From the NCBI GenBank assembly GCA_947652605.1, contig OX393581.1, positions 44,787,924 through 44,851,923 of the forward strand: DNA of 64,000 bases, in the 5' to 3' direction. Positions 33,216 through 45,000 of the stretch are shown here, in pieces. Position 1 is the stretch's first letter; each line of letters starts with the position of its first letter. The position numbers and the translations under genes were made by a program. The notes beneath the pieces were generated by a model. It was not told where the DNA came from. It did not search any database and worked only from the letters and a program-made list of their open reading frames with translations. This stretch comes from Elmis aenea (taxonomy: Eukaryota; Arthropoda; Insecta; Coleoptera; Elmidae).

Positions 33216-35688
33216 AGGATTATCATCAAAATTCTTGGTTTTTCGTGCATTATTAAATTTTATTGTATTTGAAATTTGAGATAACAACCTCAGTTTCAAT
33301 TCTCATTGCGTTTTATAGTATTTGCATGATTTTAATACTCAAAGCGTTTAATATTTTATTTTTTGTAAGTCGCTAGGCAGATTTACAGCGCGGGAAAAAT
33401 TTGAATATTTTTGTAATAACAGTTTTCGTTGCTAAAATGTTTTAATTGCTCGTTTATACTTTTGCGTTTTTAACAGTCTAGTGAAACCGTTACAATTTCT
33501 TCTACATTTATGTCTCACACAAATGATTCTGCTAGCTCTTTTTAAAAAAGCGTTTAATAAAACTCCAATTAACAGACGATCGTTTGCTCGTCATTCGATT
33601 AAATGTTTTAAGGGAAAAAAATAACAACAGAAGCAACGGTAAATCCTGGAGCAATTACATCTTGTAAAAGTGGCCACGTACTATTGGCTCTTTTATTAAT
33701 ACAATGACTCCTTCCTCAACAACATCTGTACCACAGGTTATTCGTCATAATGACACGTTAAAATTGTTTAAAATATGATTATTATGAAAACGAGCCGCAC
33801 GAAATTGTATTGGTTTCTCGAAAAAAAAATATGGCTACTAAGTATTTTGCGAGAAGCAATTAGTTGAGGCCAACAGTTGCACGAACTACAAAGGCCAACA
33901 ATAACTGAGTTTTATGAAAAATGCAGCCGAATGTGTGGAGTCCGATGACGTATTTAAATCTAATAACTTTTACTGAGACAAAAGCGGCTTACTACACAAA
34001 GTAATTTGATTTTATTGCGGCCACCGAAATTTCGAATTAGTCATACATAATTTAGACAATCAAATTCTACGTACGTTCCCAGGAGAAACGAACGGTCAAA
34101 CACAAAAAGATTGAAATTCGTTGTCAATTTAGTTATTAATTTCCATTACATATCACGAACGACTTCCTTAAAACACGCCGGTACTGTTTAAACCTGTTAT
34201 GTACAGGGTGGTCCGTCGGTAGTTTAAATCCTGCTTAACTACCATCGCGTTATGTTTTTATCTTTATTTACAAGATAGCAATTTAACGACTGTTTTATAA
34301 CACGAAATTGTATAATAAGAAAGAAAATTAGTTTCACTATCTTCAGCTATTTATCTAATTTAATTGTGCGTTTATTATACCAGAGCTAAAATATATTCTA
34401 TAAAAGACGAAAATTTTTAATTAATTCTGATTCTGATAATTGGGAAAAATGTAAATTTAAAAAAGGCGAAAGAAGTTTTTCTGCATCTGTCCACAAAATC
34501 AGTTGTTTCCGATCAATTATTATGCTGGAAAATACATCTTTACTGGCCTAGACCAGAAAGTAATTGGTGGCCATGGTAATGAATTGATTTGCGCTGTCAA
34601 ATAAGCGCCATTATAACCTCCAAGCCAGTTTTCACCTGTAGTTTGTTAAGTTATTGTTTAATTATGGATGGTGACGATAGTGATTGTGGAATCAGTGGGA
34701 CGCAGAAAAAATATTGCACGTAGCATACCCGTAAAGTGTCTTTACTGGACTCGTATGCTTCCAGGACTCGCCTACGTCCAGGCTTGTTACGTAAATTACT
34801 ATTACATTTGGCAATTAAGTAAGATTATTGTTATGTAAATATAAAATTTTTGTTTCATTCTGCAATTAATTTTATGTTGGTAGTTTAATGATCCTTCTTT
34901 CTTTCTAATAAAAATATCATAATATGAAGCGTGGCATTGGCTAAGTATTAAATTTTATATCTCAAAAATAGGGCAAATGAATACGACACTGCACATATGC
35001 TTAGACTTTCAAAATTCGCAATCATTATTGCCTAATTTTATACCGCTTTTTTGTGTTGTTATTTTTTTAACCTTAACGATTTTTTTTTACGAAAAATGTT
35101 ACACAATTTCGTTTATATCATTTGTTTATCTTCAGTTTTGCTTAAAATGTTTATTGGTGGCAACAGTCTGTTACGGATTTTCTAATTTATTTAATCAGTT
35201 AGGATTCAACAAAAAAAAATTTATTTTAAAATGCGGTAACAATTTTTTTATTGCTTTGGAAACAGTTGTCATCGCTATGAATTTTTTTTATATAATAAGT
35301 AGGTACATAAATGCATTATTAGTCACACATATTTATTAACTGAAAAACAACTAATATTGGTTACTTCAAACATTAAATTAAATTAAAGGATAGTTAAAGA
35401 ATGTTTTAACTACATCAGATAGATGAAATTTTTTAAAATCTTGTCAGAAATCTTTATTTTGTAAAATTCTTTGATCATAGAAGTTTTAATTTTCAAACCG
35501 AATAATATAATATTTTTCATCCTCATCACACTTGTCAATTGACACTGGCAATTGTAGTATTATTTGTGACAATAAATTATAGCAACAACAGACACCGGTA
35601 AGTTTTTGACGAGATTAAAAAATTTTAAGTTTTTGTTTAATATATCTATGATACTCTTTTTACATCTTTAATCTCTAATGATGAAATA
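33216..35688. other. No confident gene; lone fold-back terminus and a hydrophobic open frame
   Basis: A lone TACAGGGTGGTCCGTCGGTA lies at 34203. The 120-codon frame at 34977-35339 is rich in Phe, Ile and Leu with three or four membrane-like stretches, but has no signature I recognise, no clear splice context and a strongly AT-biased codon content. It is probably chance, though an insect chemoreceptor fragment cannot be excluded. Confidence 0.4.
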
Positions 35689-36462
35689 TACAGGGTGGTC
35701 CACTATTGGGATCTCGTAAACGGTAATAGTTACAAGGAAGTTTAAATTAGACAAATTGTTTCTCTTTCTAAGACCTGTTCAGTGATTCTTTAATGTTTTT
35801 AAAACCATGGCACGCTAGATAATAAACAATAATCAAAATGGGATTTTTTTTTTAAATGTTTATAACTCGGTTTTAGTTGATGGTACAAAAATAATCTGGG
35901 GTAAAAGTTGTAGATTTTTTACGCACTGTTAAATATAAACATTCATTTGTATCAACATTGTTTAACATCTTAGATAAATTACTAACTTGCATTTTTTTAA
36001 AATGGAAACCATAGTTGGCAAAAACTTCATGAAAAAGGCTTTTTTCCCTCTTTTCAATAATATAGGTAAGGTTTAATGTATTTTTTTTTAATATTTAGGC
36101 TCAAAACAAATACAACTCGTCAAAAAGTCCCTATGAATCTATAGAGTGCCATGAATAATTTAAACAATATCGAAACCAATGAATGTTTTCATTTTACATT
36201 GCGTAAAAAAAATCTATAACTTTCCCCAAAAATATTTTTGTACCATCAAGTAAGTATAACCGAGTTATTAGATAACGATTAAAAAAAATGCCCATTTTGA
36301 TTTTTGTTTATTATCTAGCGTGCCATGGAACATCTCTAAAACATTAAAGCATTACTGAATAGCTCTCAGAAAGGGGAACAATTTGTCTAATTTAAACTTC
36401 TTTGTAGCTCTTACAGTTAACGAGATCCCAATAGTGGCTCTTATATGTTGACCACCCTTTAT
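35689..36462. mobile_element. Fold-back element, GGTCCACTATTGGGATCTCG family, copy 1
   Basis: The left end TACAGGGTGGTCCACTATTG and right end GACCACCCTTTATA are inverted; CACTATTGGGATCTCGTAAA pairs with the complement of GTTAACGAGATCCCAATAGTG. Homology continues almost to the centre (CATGGCACGCTAGATAATAA pairs with TTATTATCTAGCGTGCCATGG-type sequence near 36310). It is about 774 bp. A second copy is at 43815-44530. Confidence 0.92.
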
Positions 36463-38340
36463 AAGATAACAGATCATTCAAAATAACAAAATGATTCAGT
36501 TTTGAAATTAAGTTGACAACTTTTTTTATTAAGTGGAATGTCTCTTTATCTAAATTTCTGTTGGTTACTGAGGATTCGTGCAGCTAATAATAGTTTCGTG
36601 GCTTTAGCTAGTATCGTGCAAATTTATTCTCCAACTGCCTCGATCATACTGATAATAAACAAATTACAAGCTGCTAAGTTGGGACTCAATGAGATTGGAT
36701 TATGTCTGCGTCTAACTTGTTTGTTTGGTTTGACGATATATGAACGAATCATCTGCCGAGTTGGCTTCATTGAATTGAATCGCCCATCTCTAATGATTCT
36801 CGCAGAATCCATGGATGTTTTTATAGTTGTTGAAATGTTGGTGAATTTTGTTGATGTATTGTGGTAATTGTGAATTTCAATATCTTTTATTGTATCAGAG
36901 TCTCACTAATCATTACTTATAGTGCATGCAAGAGTTTTTTGCACTCATAATTACAAGGTGCATCCAAGTTTGCATGCAGATTATAATAAATTATTTCATT
37001 TGCACACTGTTTGCATCAGGGAAGACATTGATAGTAAATTATTAGAGTTCCGTGAATATTTATGAGGAATTCATGGTTTGTGTAACAAAACCAAAAATGT
37101 TTGTGTTTACGTTTCGTTACAGTCCGTCTCTAAATAAATAATTTCGTTGTTCTAATTGAAATTTCGGATAATTACGCCGGCAGGGAAGTGTGAAAAAATA
37201 CATCAGTTCTAAGTTGAACTCGGATTTTAAATCAGTAATTACCATGTCAGGCTTTATGAATAATGTCTTTAAAAATCGCACGCTGACTGCACTTGCAAAT
37301 CATAAATATATAGGTATCTTTGCATAATTAAGTTCTGCACTTAACTTATTTCTTTAACAATATAATTAAATGAGTATTACCCCAGTTCGACGCACAGTTA
37401 ATAAGCTGTTCATATTTTGAATTAAATTAAACCTTTCTACTCGGCTATAATTAGGGATTTTATCTGCCTAAATTTAAATAATATTCCACATTTATTCGAG
37501 TTAATAAGTGTTCGGTTAAATTGAGAGAAATTGGATTTGTTCAATAAGTCGCCCGCCCACTATTCTTCTTCAGAAGCGGGCGGCTTCTTCTGTAACTGAA
37601 ATCAAAGCCAACGTGGTAAAACACGTGTATTTATAATCATAAACCAATATTTATATCTGAAGATGATTTTATTATGAGACCGACGCAGTGTTCTCAATAG
37701 GGGGCGCTCTAATCATTAGTTCAGTGGGCTGCCTCGTATATCAAACAGGTAGAGGCCAGTGTTTCACAGACCGACGATAAAGTAATCTTTATGAATACCT
37801 TCGGTTATGTTATAAGCAAATATATCTCGTTATTGATTTATAATAACAACTCTACAGCGTTTTCAAATTTTATCGCTTAATCTGAAGCGTCAAAAACTTC
37901 CTATACGTACAATTTGTAGGCTAATTCATACCATTTATAGTACAAACGTTAGATCTTTTCGGATATGGCTAATAATATGGTGTTTATTGCTTTAAAAAAA
38001 AACTTCGTAGATTCAACAGTTGTTATTTTTTACTGTTAGCCAGGTACATCTTTAATACGTATTTATAATTTTTAACAAACAGTTCAAAAGTTCGTGGTTC
38101 TTTTCAATTGCAAGCAAGTATAAAACGAATTTAACACTGCATAACTTATCGTGTCGTTATAGTATTGGGTTGTCAAATTATCTATGAAATTGCAAGAACT
38201 ACAAAAAACGTTGCAAATTCATTACTTTTTTCATGACGTATAATCAGGGCCTTTTAGAGTAAATGCGACAATGTTTTTGAGGCCCTTCAAAATTAAAAAC
38301 TATGAGGGAAAATATAAAATGTTTATGGTCCTTCGATGAT
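36463..38340. other. No confident gene; 109-codon open frame and a short G/C hairpin
   Basis: The plus frame 36538-36867 is hydrophobic, and the overlapping minus frame 36624-36812 is basic; neither matches a family I know, and each could be the shadow of the other. A hairpin with CGCCCGC (37550) and GCGGGCG (37576) has no evident role. Nothing else recognised. Confidence 0.4.
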
Positions 38341-38371
38341 ATACAGTGTGTCCAAAAGGTATGGAATATGC
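38341..38371. mobile_element. Solo terminus of the CAGTGTGTCC family
   Basis: TACAGTGTGTCCAAAAGGTA then TGGAATATGC is identical to the end at 38477 but has no inverted partner of its own. It abuts the next MITE directly. Confidence 0.75.
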
Positions 38372-38476
38372 AAATGCCCCGGCCTCACAGTTTTAGGGAC
38401 CTTAATTTGTAACTTGATCTGTTAGAAAAAATAAACATAATATTTATGTAATTGAAATAACAGTTTTATAACATAC

Positions 38477-39232
38477 TACAGTGTGTCCAAAAGGTATGGA
38501 ATATGCTATATATCTCAGTAAATATCCACTTTAGGAAAAAATGTTTTAAATAAAAGTTGTTTGGTACTTAGTTTCCCACCATAACACCAAATTTAAATTT
38601 TTTTTTCGAATAACAAAAGCGCAATGAAAAACAATTGAATTTTTTTAAATGGCAATGTACTGTATTATACTCATTTGACAGTGAATTTGTTTCTCTTTTC
38701 AATGACGCAAAACGTTAGTACCCATACTTAAGCAACTTTTTGAGAATAACGCAAACATTATTTTAATTGATTAGTATTTATTTCTAACAAAAACATCATA
38801 AGAACTAAAATTTTTTGACAAAATCTACAATAAGTGTTTAAACTGTGAACCATTTACAGCTTGGCAATGATAAACTCGGTTTTTAAACCCGTTTATAACA
38901 TTTCCAACCATTTCAGGTGTAATTTCTCTAATACGATCTTTTAAATTTTCGATATTCTCCGGCCTCTTAGCATAGACTAAATTTTTAAGATGACCCCATT
39001 ATTGAAAAGAGAAAAAAGTTCTCTATCAAATGAGTATAATATAGGGGTACCTTGCCATTTAAAAAAATTCAATTGTTTTTCATTGCGCTTTTGTTATTCG
39101 AAAAAAATATATAAAAATTTTGTCTTATGGTGCAAAACTAAGTACCAAACAACTTTTCTTCAAAATATTTTTTCCTAAAGTGGATATTTACTGAGATATA
39201 TAGCATATTCCATTCCTTTTGGACACACTATA
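38477..39232. mobile_element. Mariner-derived fold-back element, copy 2 (CAGTGTGTCC ends)
   Basis: TACAGTGTGTCCAAAAGGTA on the left is inverted on the right as TTCCTTTTGGACACACTATA. The arms run about 220 bp and include GCGCAATGAAAAACAATTGA pairing with TCAATTGTTTTTCATTGCGC. Between the arms lies an intact reading frame for a transposase C-terminus on the minus strand (38825-38998). It has the opposite internal orientation to copy 1 at 31088. Confidence 0.92.
38825..38998 (-). pseudogene. Mariner-like transposase C-terminus, open but truncated
   Basis: The frame runs from a WGHLKNLVYAKRPENIE start to SQFKHLL and a stop at 38825-38827, without frameshift or internal stop over 57 residues. It corresponds to the part of an insect mariner-like (IS630 superfamily) transposase from the WG(H/Y)LK motif to the C-terminus, the segment after the last catalytic residue. 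There is no start codon or catalytic core, and the frame begins where the palindrome arm ends, so it is a relic of internal deletion. Compare 31314-31521, the same segment broken. Confidence 0.85.
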
Positions 39233-39304
39233 ATATTATGTTTTAAAGCTTTTATTTCAACTACATAAATATTATGTATTTTTTTCCTATCAGATCAAAT
39301 TATT

Positions 39305-39868
39305 GTTTTTTTTTTAAATGCATGTATGATTAATTTACAGTCTATTCTTTATGAACAATAAGTAAATTGTTGTGGCTTTAATTTAACGTAAAGGATAAGC
39401 TTGTCCAGTGGCAACAATCCGTTTAAATTTACTTAAATAAATTTATTATTGGAAACATAGGTTAAATTTTTACTAAAAACGATTGGGCAAATCTAGAGGT
39501 TTATGCCTCTTTAGTCTTTTAGTTTGTCGAGTGTTCACTAATAACTTTGCTGCTAAAAGGTTGGGATGATGAGACAATCTTTCTTGATATTTGGCACTAA
39601 AACTTTAGATCACATTTTGCACTGAGCACATATGAAGATCTCGCTGTATAACTTCATTAGTAACATACCATGGTGCGTTGGTTATTGTTCTTAAAGTTTT
39701 GGCCTGAAGTCGTTGTAAGATTTTTATGTTAGAGTTACTGCTTGAACCCCACAGTTGTATTCCGAACGTCCATATTGGCTTTAATATCGTTTTATAGATT
39801 AGGAGTTTGTTATCGATCGACAGTTGTGAGTTTCTGCCAATAAGCCAGTACAACTTTCTAAATTGCAC
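39305..39868 (-). pseudogene. Jockey-like non-LTR retrotransposon, 3' end of ORF2
   Basis: Minus-strand reading 39868-39473 gives the C-terminal region after the RT palm of Jockey-type ORF2: RKLYWLIGRNSQLSIDNKLL, then LKPIWTFGIQLWGSSSNSNI, KILQRLQAKTLRTITNAPWY and, after one in-frame stop at 39605-39607, FSAKYQERLSHHPNLLAAKL and a basic tail ending at a stop at 39473-39475. A 3' UTR follows to a poly-A run (T-run at 39306-39315 on the plus strand). The 5' truncation with poly-A tail is typical of target-primed reverse transcription. It interrupts the right arm of the MITE 38372-39946. Only one stop and no frameshift mark it as fairly young. Confidence 0.9.
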
Positions 39869-39951
39869 TTTTTTTTTTTTTAATTGAAGCCCCTAAAATT
39901 ATGAGGCCTGGGGCATTCGCCCCTTTCTGATAAGGCCTGCGTATAATTACG

Positions 39952-40920
39952 GTGACCATAAGTCCTTTATTATAAAGGACAGTCTTTTGTTTCAAAACGA
40001 TGTCCTTTAGATTTATTTATTTTTTGAAAACTCAATTTTCTCCTTAGTTTAAGTTAAGTGGGTGGTAATAAATTAATTGGTGTTTGTTTTGCCGGTCACA
40101 TATGCAACAATTGTATAAGTATTGGTGTGAAGTCCTTCCAGTCAAGTTAATATCGAAGTTATAACAGTAAAAATATATTATTGCTTTTATGTCTATTCTA
40201 TACGTTGAAAATTTTAAGGAAATTTATGATGATACGTTCAGTATCAAAAACTACTAGGGACTAGGGTACAGTAAAGCTAGAAGGTTGACTCTATTGCCGT
40301 GTTTGTAAAGGATTTTGAAACTGTTTGTGCCTCTCAAAATATACTTCTTAGTAGAGCAGGATATATGTCCCGCAAATCTCGAAACCTTTTTTTAATTATC
40401 TCTTCGCTGATGCATGCTTTTTGCCCCATTGTCAAGCTTCAACTTTTTGTAAACACGTACTGAAAATTGTATCTCAGAATGTTTCAATGTGCGCAACTTT
40501 CGTTACTGTAAAAGAATTTAAACTTCAATTGTCTGAACGTAAAAGACAAAAGTTTATACCCATGAATAATAAAAATTGTTTCACAATTGGAAAAAAACAC
40601 TTATCAGAATACAAAATTTAAAGAATTTGTGCAATCATTTTATTAAACTTGCATTGATTGTCTACTTAAATTAGTGGGAAGGATAATGCTTTTCAAGAAA
40701 TGCTTGAAATTGACAGAATTCTTTGAAATGAAATCCCGTTTGGTCCAAAGTAAAACAACATTATTTTCCGTTTTTTTTTAATGAAATTTGTTATATCTAA
40801 AGAAAAATTACACAAATGGCAGCAAAGTTTAAAAACCTTTGAACAAAAATTTGTTGCAATATTATATAAAGTATAATTTAGTAAATTAGATATCATTGTA
40901 TTTGTTTACCTGGAATTGTG
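39952..40920 (+). mobile_element. hAT-like element with GTGACCA-AGTCCTTTAT end, copy A
   Basis: It starts GTGACCATAAGTCCTTTATT and then a small perfect palindrome (GTCCTTTATTATAAAGGAC). The sequence matches, in reverse orientation, 53374 down to 52562. A shared coding stretch at 40421-40620 (TFCKHVLKIVSQNVSMCATF, then QLSERKRQKFIPMNNKNCF) is 66 codons open here and partly open in copy B, so it derives from an old protein, perhaps a transposase. I cannot name the domain. The right end was not located. Confidence 0.6.
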
Positions 40921-43814
40921 CCAATCAAAACTCTGTTTTGGAAAAAAATCCTGATATTCAAAAAAGTGTTGCTCCAGAAATTGGGTAATTTATTAACTAA
41001 ATTACAAAAGCATGATTAAATAGTGGACTTTGATAAATAATGGTCTGATTTTATTGCCCTTAGACACGATATTGTGCCAAAAGAATGTGAGATGCAGATT
41101 TTAAATTTATGTACCATGGTGTTTTACATGGGGTTTTGCACGTATAGGTTACATGTTTGATATATTGCAAATTAGGTTAAGTGCTGACTTATTTATTAGA
41201 CCAAACAGCGCTCGATTCACTAAAACAGAAGATATTTATATTAGATTCAAAACAACTATGATGTTAATGTTTAAAAACAACGAACGTCGATTTTAACTTT
41301 GATACCAACGTGTTTCTCGATGTTTGAAACAAAATCTTGAATAAAAATTGTTTTTTAATACTACGTGGCTTTAAGTTGGCCTAAATGTAAGTTATATTAC
41401 GTAAATTTTACCTTGAATAAATTTGTTTTTAATTTTTACGTGCGAGCGGAGAAGCAATTCCTTCGTTAGCAATTTATTTATAACTAAGTTAGTGTTGGTG
41501 CAAGGAAAACGCCAACTCAATAAGTGATCTAAAATGCAGTTACACTTCGAGCAATCCCTCTACTAGGCAGTAATAAAACTTCAATAATTGATTGTTACTT
41601 GGCCTCAAGTAGCCGCACTTGCAATTAATAAAACGTTTTGCTTGAAGGCCTTTACAAATTTTCAGATAACAAAATTTGTTTCAAAATTTTTTACAACACA
41701 AAATAACAATAATAAAATAGTATATTACAAAAAAAGAGTTGTAAGAAGCATATTACGCACGAGTGGAGAAGTTGCGTGTTTCCACAAGCGTGTAATTGCT
41801 TTACAACTCGTGTTATGTAGCTTACTTTTTCTACGATCACATAATACATACGATTTTACCGGTTTTTTGGCTAATATACACATGTAATTACGTTGTCTTG
41901 TCAATTTTGACGTAAGCCTACTTTGACATTTCTAGACAAGTGTGCGTTTTGCTTACCGTGCGTTATAACTCACTTACTAGGCATGCAGGAAGTGTTTGAC
42001 GCGAGCCTACTTTGGTAATTTCTAAAAACACTGTGCTTTTTGCTTACAAAACAAAAATGTACTTTACATTAATATTTACCACCTCTTGTTAAATCACAGA
42101 AGAATAAACAGCAATTTTGCACAGAAGAGAGAAATTGCAATTCGAATGATCTTAAAAAGAGTTCAGTATTCGTAAATATGAGTTTTGTTTTTTACATACT
42201 TCTCATGCAATATTTCCTTGTCAATAATTATTTATTCTTCTACTAGTCTTATTTAATTGGTGTTTGTTTCATTTCGTGTCTACCTAAATTTCTAATTCGC
42301 ATCTTACTCTTTCGTAGTAGGTTATTATTTACATGTGATTTTGTTTTTAAACAGTTGCTAGTGCTGTGTACATTGCAATAAATTTCTTTCTTGACTTTAA
42401 ATATAGGATATGTGTAATAATAGTACTGTAAATTCATGTAAACAGACAGGCACTGCTGAATAATTATATTAACTCGTAATTTTTGTGAAACAAACGTGCA
42501 TTTGGTAATTCCAATCCTGCCTGACGTTCAATTTTTTTTTCAGATTGCAATTGTTTATTGCGTTTTCAGTTTCCCTTGAGCTACGGACGGACAGTATCCA
42601 TACAATATAACTTAGTTTTAATAACATACCTAACCACTGTCGACCATAATACTAGTCTCTATATCAAGCTATGCTAATTGTAAGCTGGCCGTGGCTAGAG
42701 TACGATACTCCGGAGCCAATACTATACTGTAGCATGCGATATGATTAATCAGTATTTCTTCTTGATCTCTTTGTGAATACCGACGCATGTATTACTTATT
42801 AATCGATCTTCAGTCAGTTTTAACGTGCAGTTTAGGTTCTGTTGCGTGGGAATTTTTGTATTGTATTGTTATAAATTACGGCTTATCTCCGTGCGTACTT
42901 TATGTACTAATATCGCACCACAAAAAGGAAAGGCGGATCGGCACGATTTTATTAAATTAATTAAATAATTTGACTAGTTGATGAGATACCAATTTCCCAT
43001 GTTTTTCATCGGCCCAATCTCTTAGATGACTTATATTAATAGTTTACGTTATGGATATATTATAATAATTAATTGAAGGAGGTCGCTTTTGAAGAAGTTC
43101 ATTAGCGGCGAATTTAGGCAAGATTTATCGCCGCTTTCGGTATTTTTCAGACAGCGTCTTTTAAATTTATAAGTGGTTTTTTATTGCTTTAATATAGTCC
43201 CTCTTTACCGATTTGTGATAGACGGAATAAAACAATACTTAAATTATTCTAATTTTTTCTCTATCGAAATCGAAAGTAAAATACAGTCAAAATTTAGTTT
43301 TGTATATAAAACCGTACAGCTTACAACTTTGTTCACCAAAACTAGGCTTCCAAACTCGTTAAATCCTTCTTACACTAAAGGTGTTCAATTAATATAAAAC
43401 GTGTTGAATTAAATTTTTAGGCACGATCAAAGGTTGTAATCCTAACATAAAAAAATAATGCATTACATATTATTAACGAGGTGATAAGAAAATCAATATC
43501 TTGTGAAATGAAGTAATAAATTTTCTATTTATACCAAAATAATGATAGGCTGTGACTCCAAATTCTATTAACCCACAGTGAGTGTTAATACCTTAAACTT
43601 AGATTAGTCGAACTGAAAAAGTAGTGCAGTTAAATTTTATTTTAACGGATTAATTCAGGGAAGAGAGTGCCTGTAAAATTCAAATTTGAAAATTTCCAAA
43701 TGTATGTAAAATATTTGCTTTGCAATAAACAAATATTTCATTAAAAATTACTAGTTTGAACCACAAGAAATGTGTTATTACATTAACAATTAAAAATTTA
43801 GCTACATGCAAGTA
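40921..43814. other. No gene; one hairpin repeat at 41736-41806
   Basis: AGAGTTGTAAGAAGCATATT..GCACGAGTGG folds against CACAAGCGTGTAATTGCTTT..ACAACTC around a short loop; it is the complete form of the half repeat near 30185. The rest is AT-rich with no recognised features. Part of 40921-41280 may belong to copy A above. Confidence 0.5.
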
Positions 43815-44530
43815 TACAGGGTGATTCACAAAGGAGGGCCACTATTGGGATCTCGTAAACGGTAAGAGCTACAAAGAAGTTTAAATTAGACTTTTTTTTC
43901 TATTCAGTGCTGCTTTAATCTTTTAAAAAAGTTCCATGGCACGCTAGATAATAAACAAAAATTAAAATGGGCATTTTTTTAAATCGTTAATAACTCGGTT
44001 ACACTTGATGGTACAAAAATATTTTTGAAAAGAAAGTTGTAAATGTCTTTACACACTGCAAAATGAAAACATTCATGTGTTTAATATTGTTGAAATCTTA
44101 GATAAATTACAAACTTGCATTTTTTTTTTAATGATAACCATGCTTGGTTATGAGCTCATGAAAAAGTATGTTTTTTCCTCTTTTTAATTATATAAGGTAT
44201 TTATTTATTCTGATATTTAAGCTCAAACAAATAAAATTCATCAAAAAGTTCCTGTGAAGCTATAGAGTGCCATGAATTTAAACAATATTGAAACAAATGA
44301 ATGTTTTCACTTTACAGTGCGTAGAAAAATCTACAACTTTTTTCCAAAAATAATTTTGTACGATCAAGTATAACCGAGTTATTAACGATTTAAAAAAAAT
44401 ACCCATTTTGATTGTTGTTAATCATCTAGAGTGCAATAGAACATTTTAAAACATAAAGGTATTACTGAATAGGTCTCACAAAGGGGAACAATTTGTCCGA
44501 TTTAAGCTTCTTTGTAGCTCCTACGGTTTA
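43815..44530. mobile_element. Fold-back element, GGGATCTCG family, copy 2, right end lost
   Basis: The left end TACAGGGTGATTCACAAAGG leads into CACTATTGGGATCTCGTAAA and then matches copy 1 at 35689 through both arms (CATGGCACGCTAGATAATAA; TTTGTAGCTCCTACGGTTTA). The terminal 30-40 bp of the right arm are missing where the MITE at 44545 begins. Confidence 0.85.
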
Positions 44531-44544
44531 AGAAATGTATCAAT

Positions 44545-44992
44545 CAGGGCATGAAACCGGTTTTAAAAAACTGTTTAACACTTATTTTTTGTCCGTATAA
44601 GTGATTTTTAACCGAAACCGAAACAGTTATTTTTAATAGCAAAACAAACGGTAACCTTTAACCAAAATAATTAAAAACCGGTTTTTTAACATATTTTTTT
44701 AATAAAAATTACTTTAAAAATACAAAATCTGTACCTGTTAAATGCGATTAGTTAACCAAAAGGTATTACTGAACGCTTGATATTAAAAAATTATATATAG
44801 ATAATATCTTTTCTTACTTTGCATTCCTAATCTAAATAATGTCAAAAACCGGTTTATAAATTATATCGATTTTAACACAAAACCGGTTTTTTTACGAAAA
44901 ACCGGTTCCTAAACAAAAACCGTTATAAAAATAAAGTTCCCGATTTTGGTTAACGGTTAACCAAATATTTTTTTTTTGTTTCGAGCCCTTTG
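44545..44992. mobile_element. AACCGG-rich hAT-like MITE, copy 2
   Basis: The left end CAGGGCATGAAACCGG and right end GTTTCGAGCCCTTTG are inverted; target copies GTATCAAT (44537-44544) and GTAACAAT (44993-45000) agree at seven of eight. The interior is dense in AACCGG, CCGTTA and their complements, as in the copy at 15383. It has no coding region. Confidence 0.83.
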
Positions 44993-45000
44993 GTAACAAT

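Larger units (their letters stand above)
38372..39946. mobile_element. MITE with AATGCCCC-GGCCTC ends, split by two insertions
   Basis: The left arm AAATGCCCCGGCCTCACAGT.. pairs with the right arm ..ATGAGGCCTGGGGCATTC near 39901. Inner parts pair too: ACTTGATCTGTTAGAAAAAA with TTTTTTTCCTATCAGATCAA near 39279, and AATATTTATGTAATTGAAAT with its complement near 39256. Insertions at 38477-39232 (fold-back) and 39305-39868 (Jockey-like) separate the arms. The right end extends further (CAGAAAGGGG complement, to about 39946), so the left end is truncated by the solo terminus at 38341. Confidence 0.72.

Noticed and set aside
34977..35339. 120-codon hydrophobic open frame, possible chemoreceptor fragment
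   Set aside because: No motif I recognise, AT-driven composition, no splice or start context; reported only as a remark in the gap entry.
36538..36867. 109-codon plus-strand open frame and an overlapping basic minus-strand frame
   Set aside because: Neither has family resemblance; a hydrophobic frame opposite a basic frame is a common by-product of a single reading.
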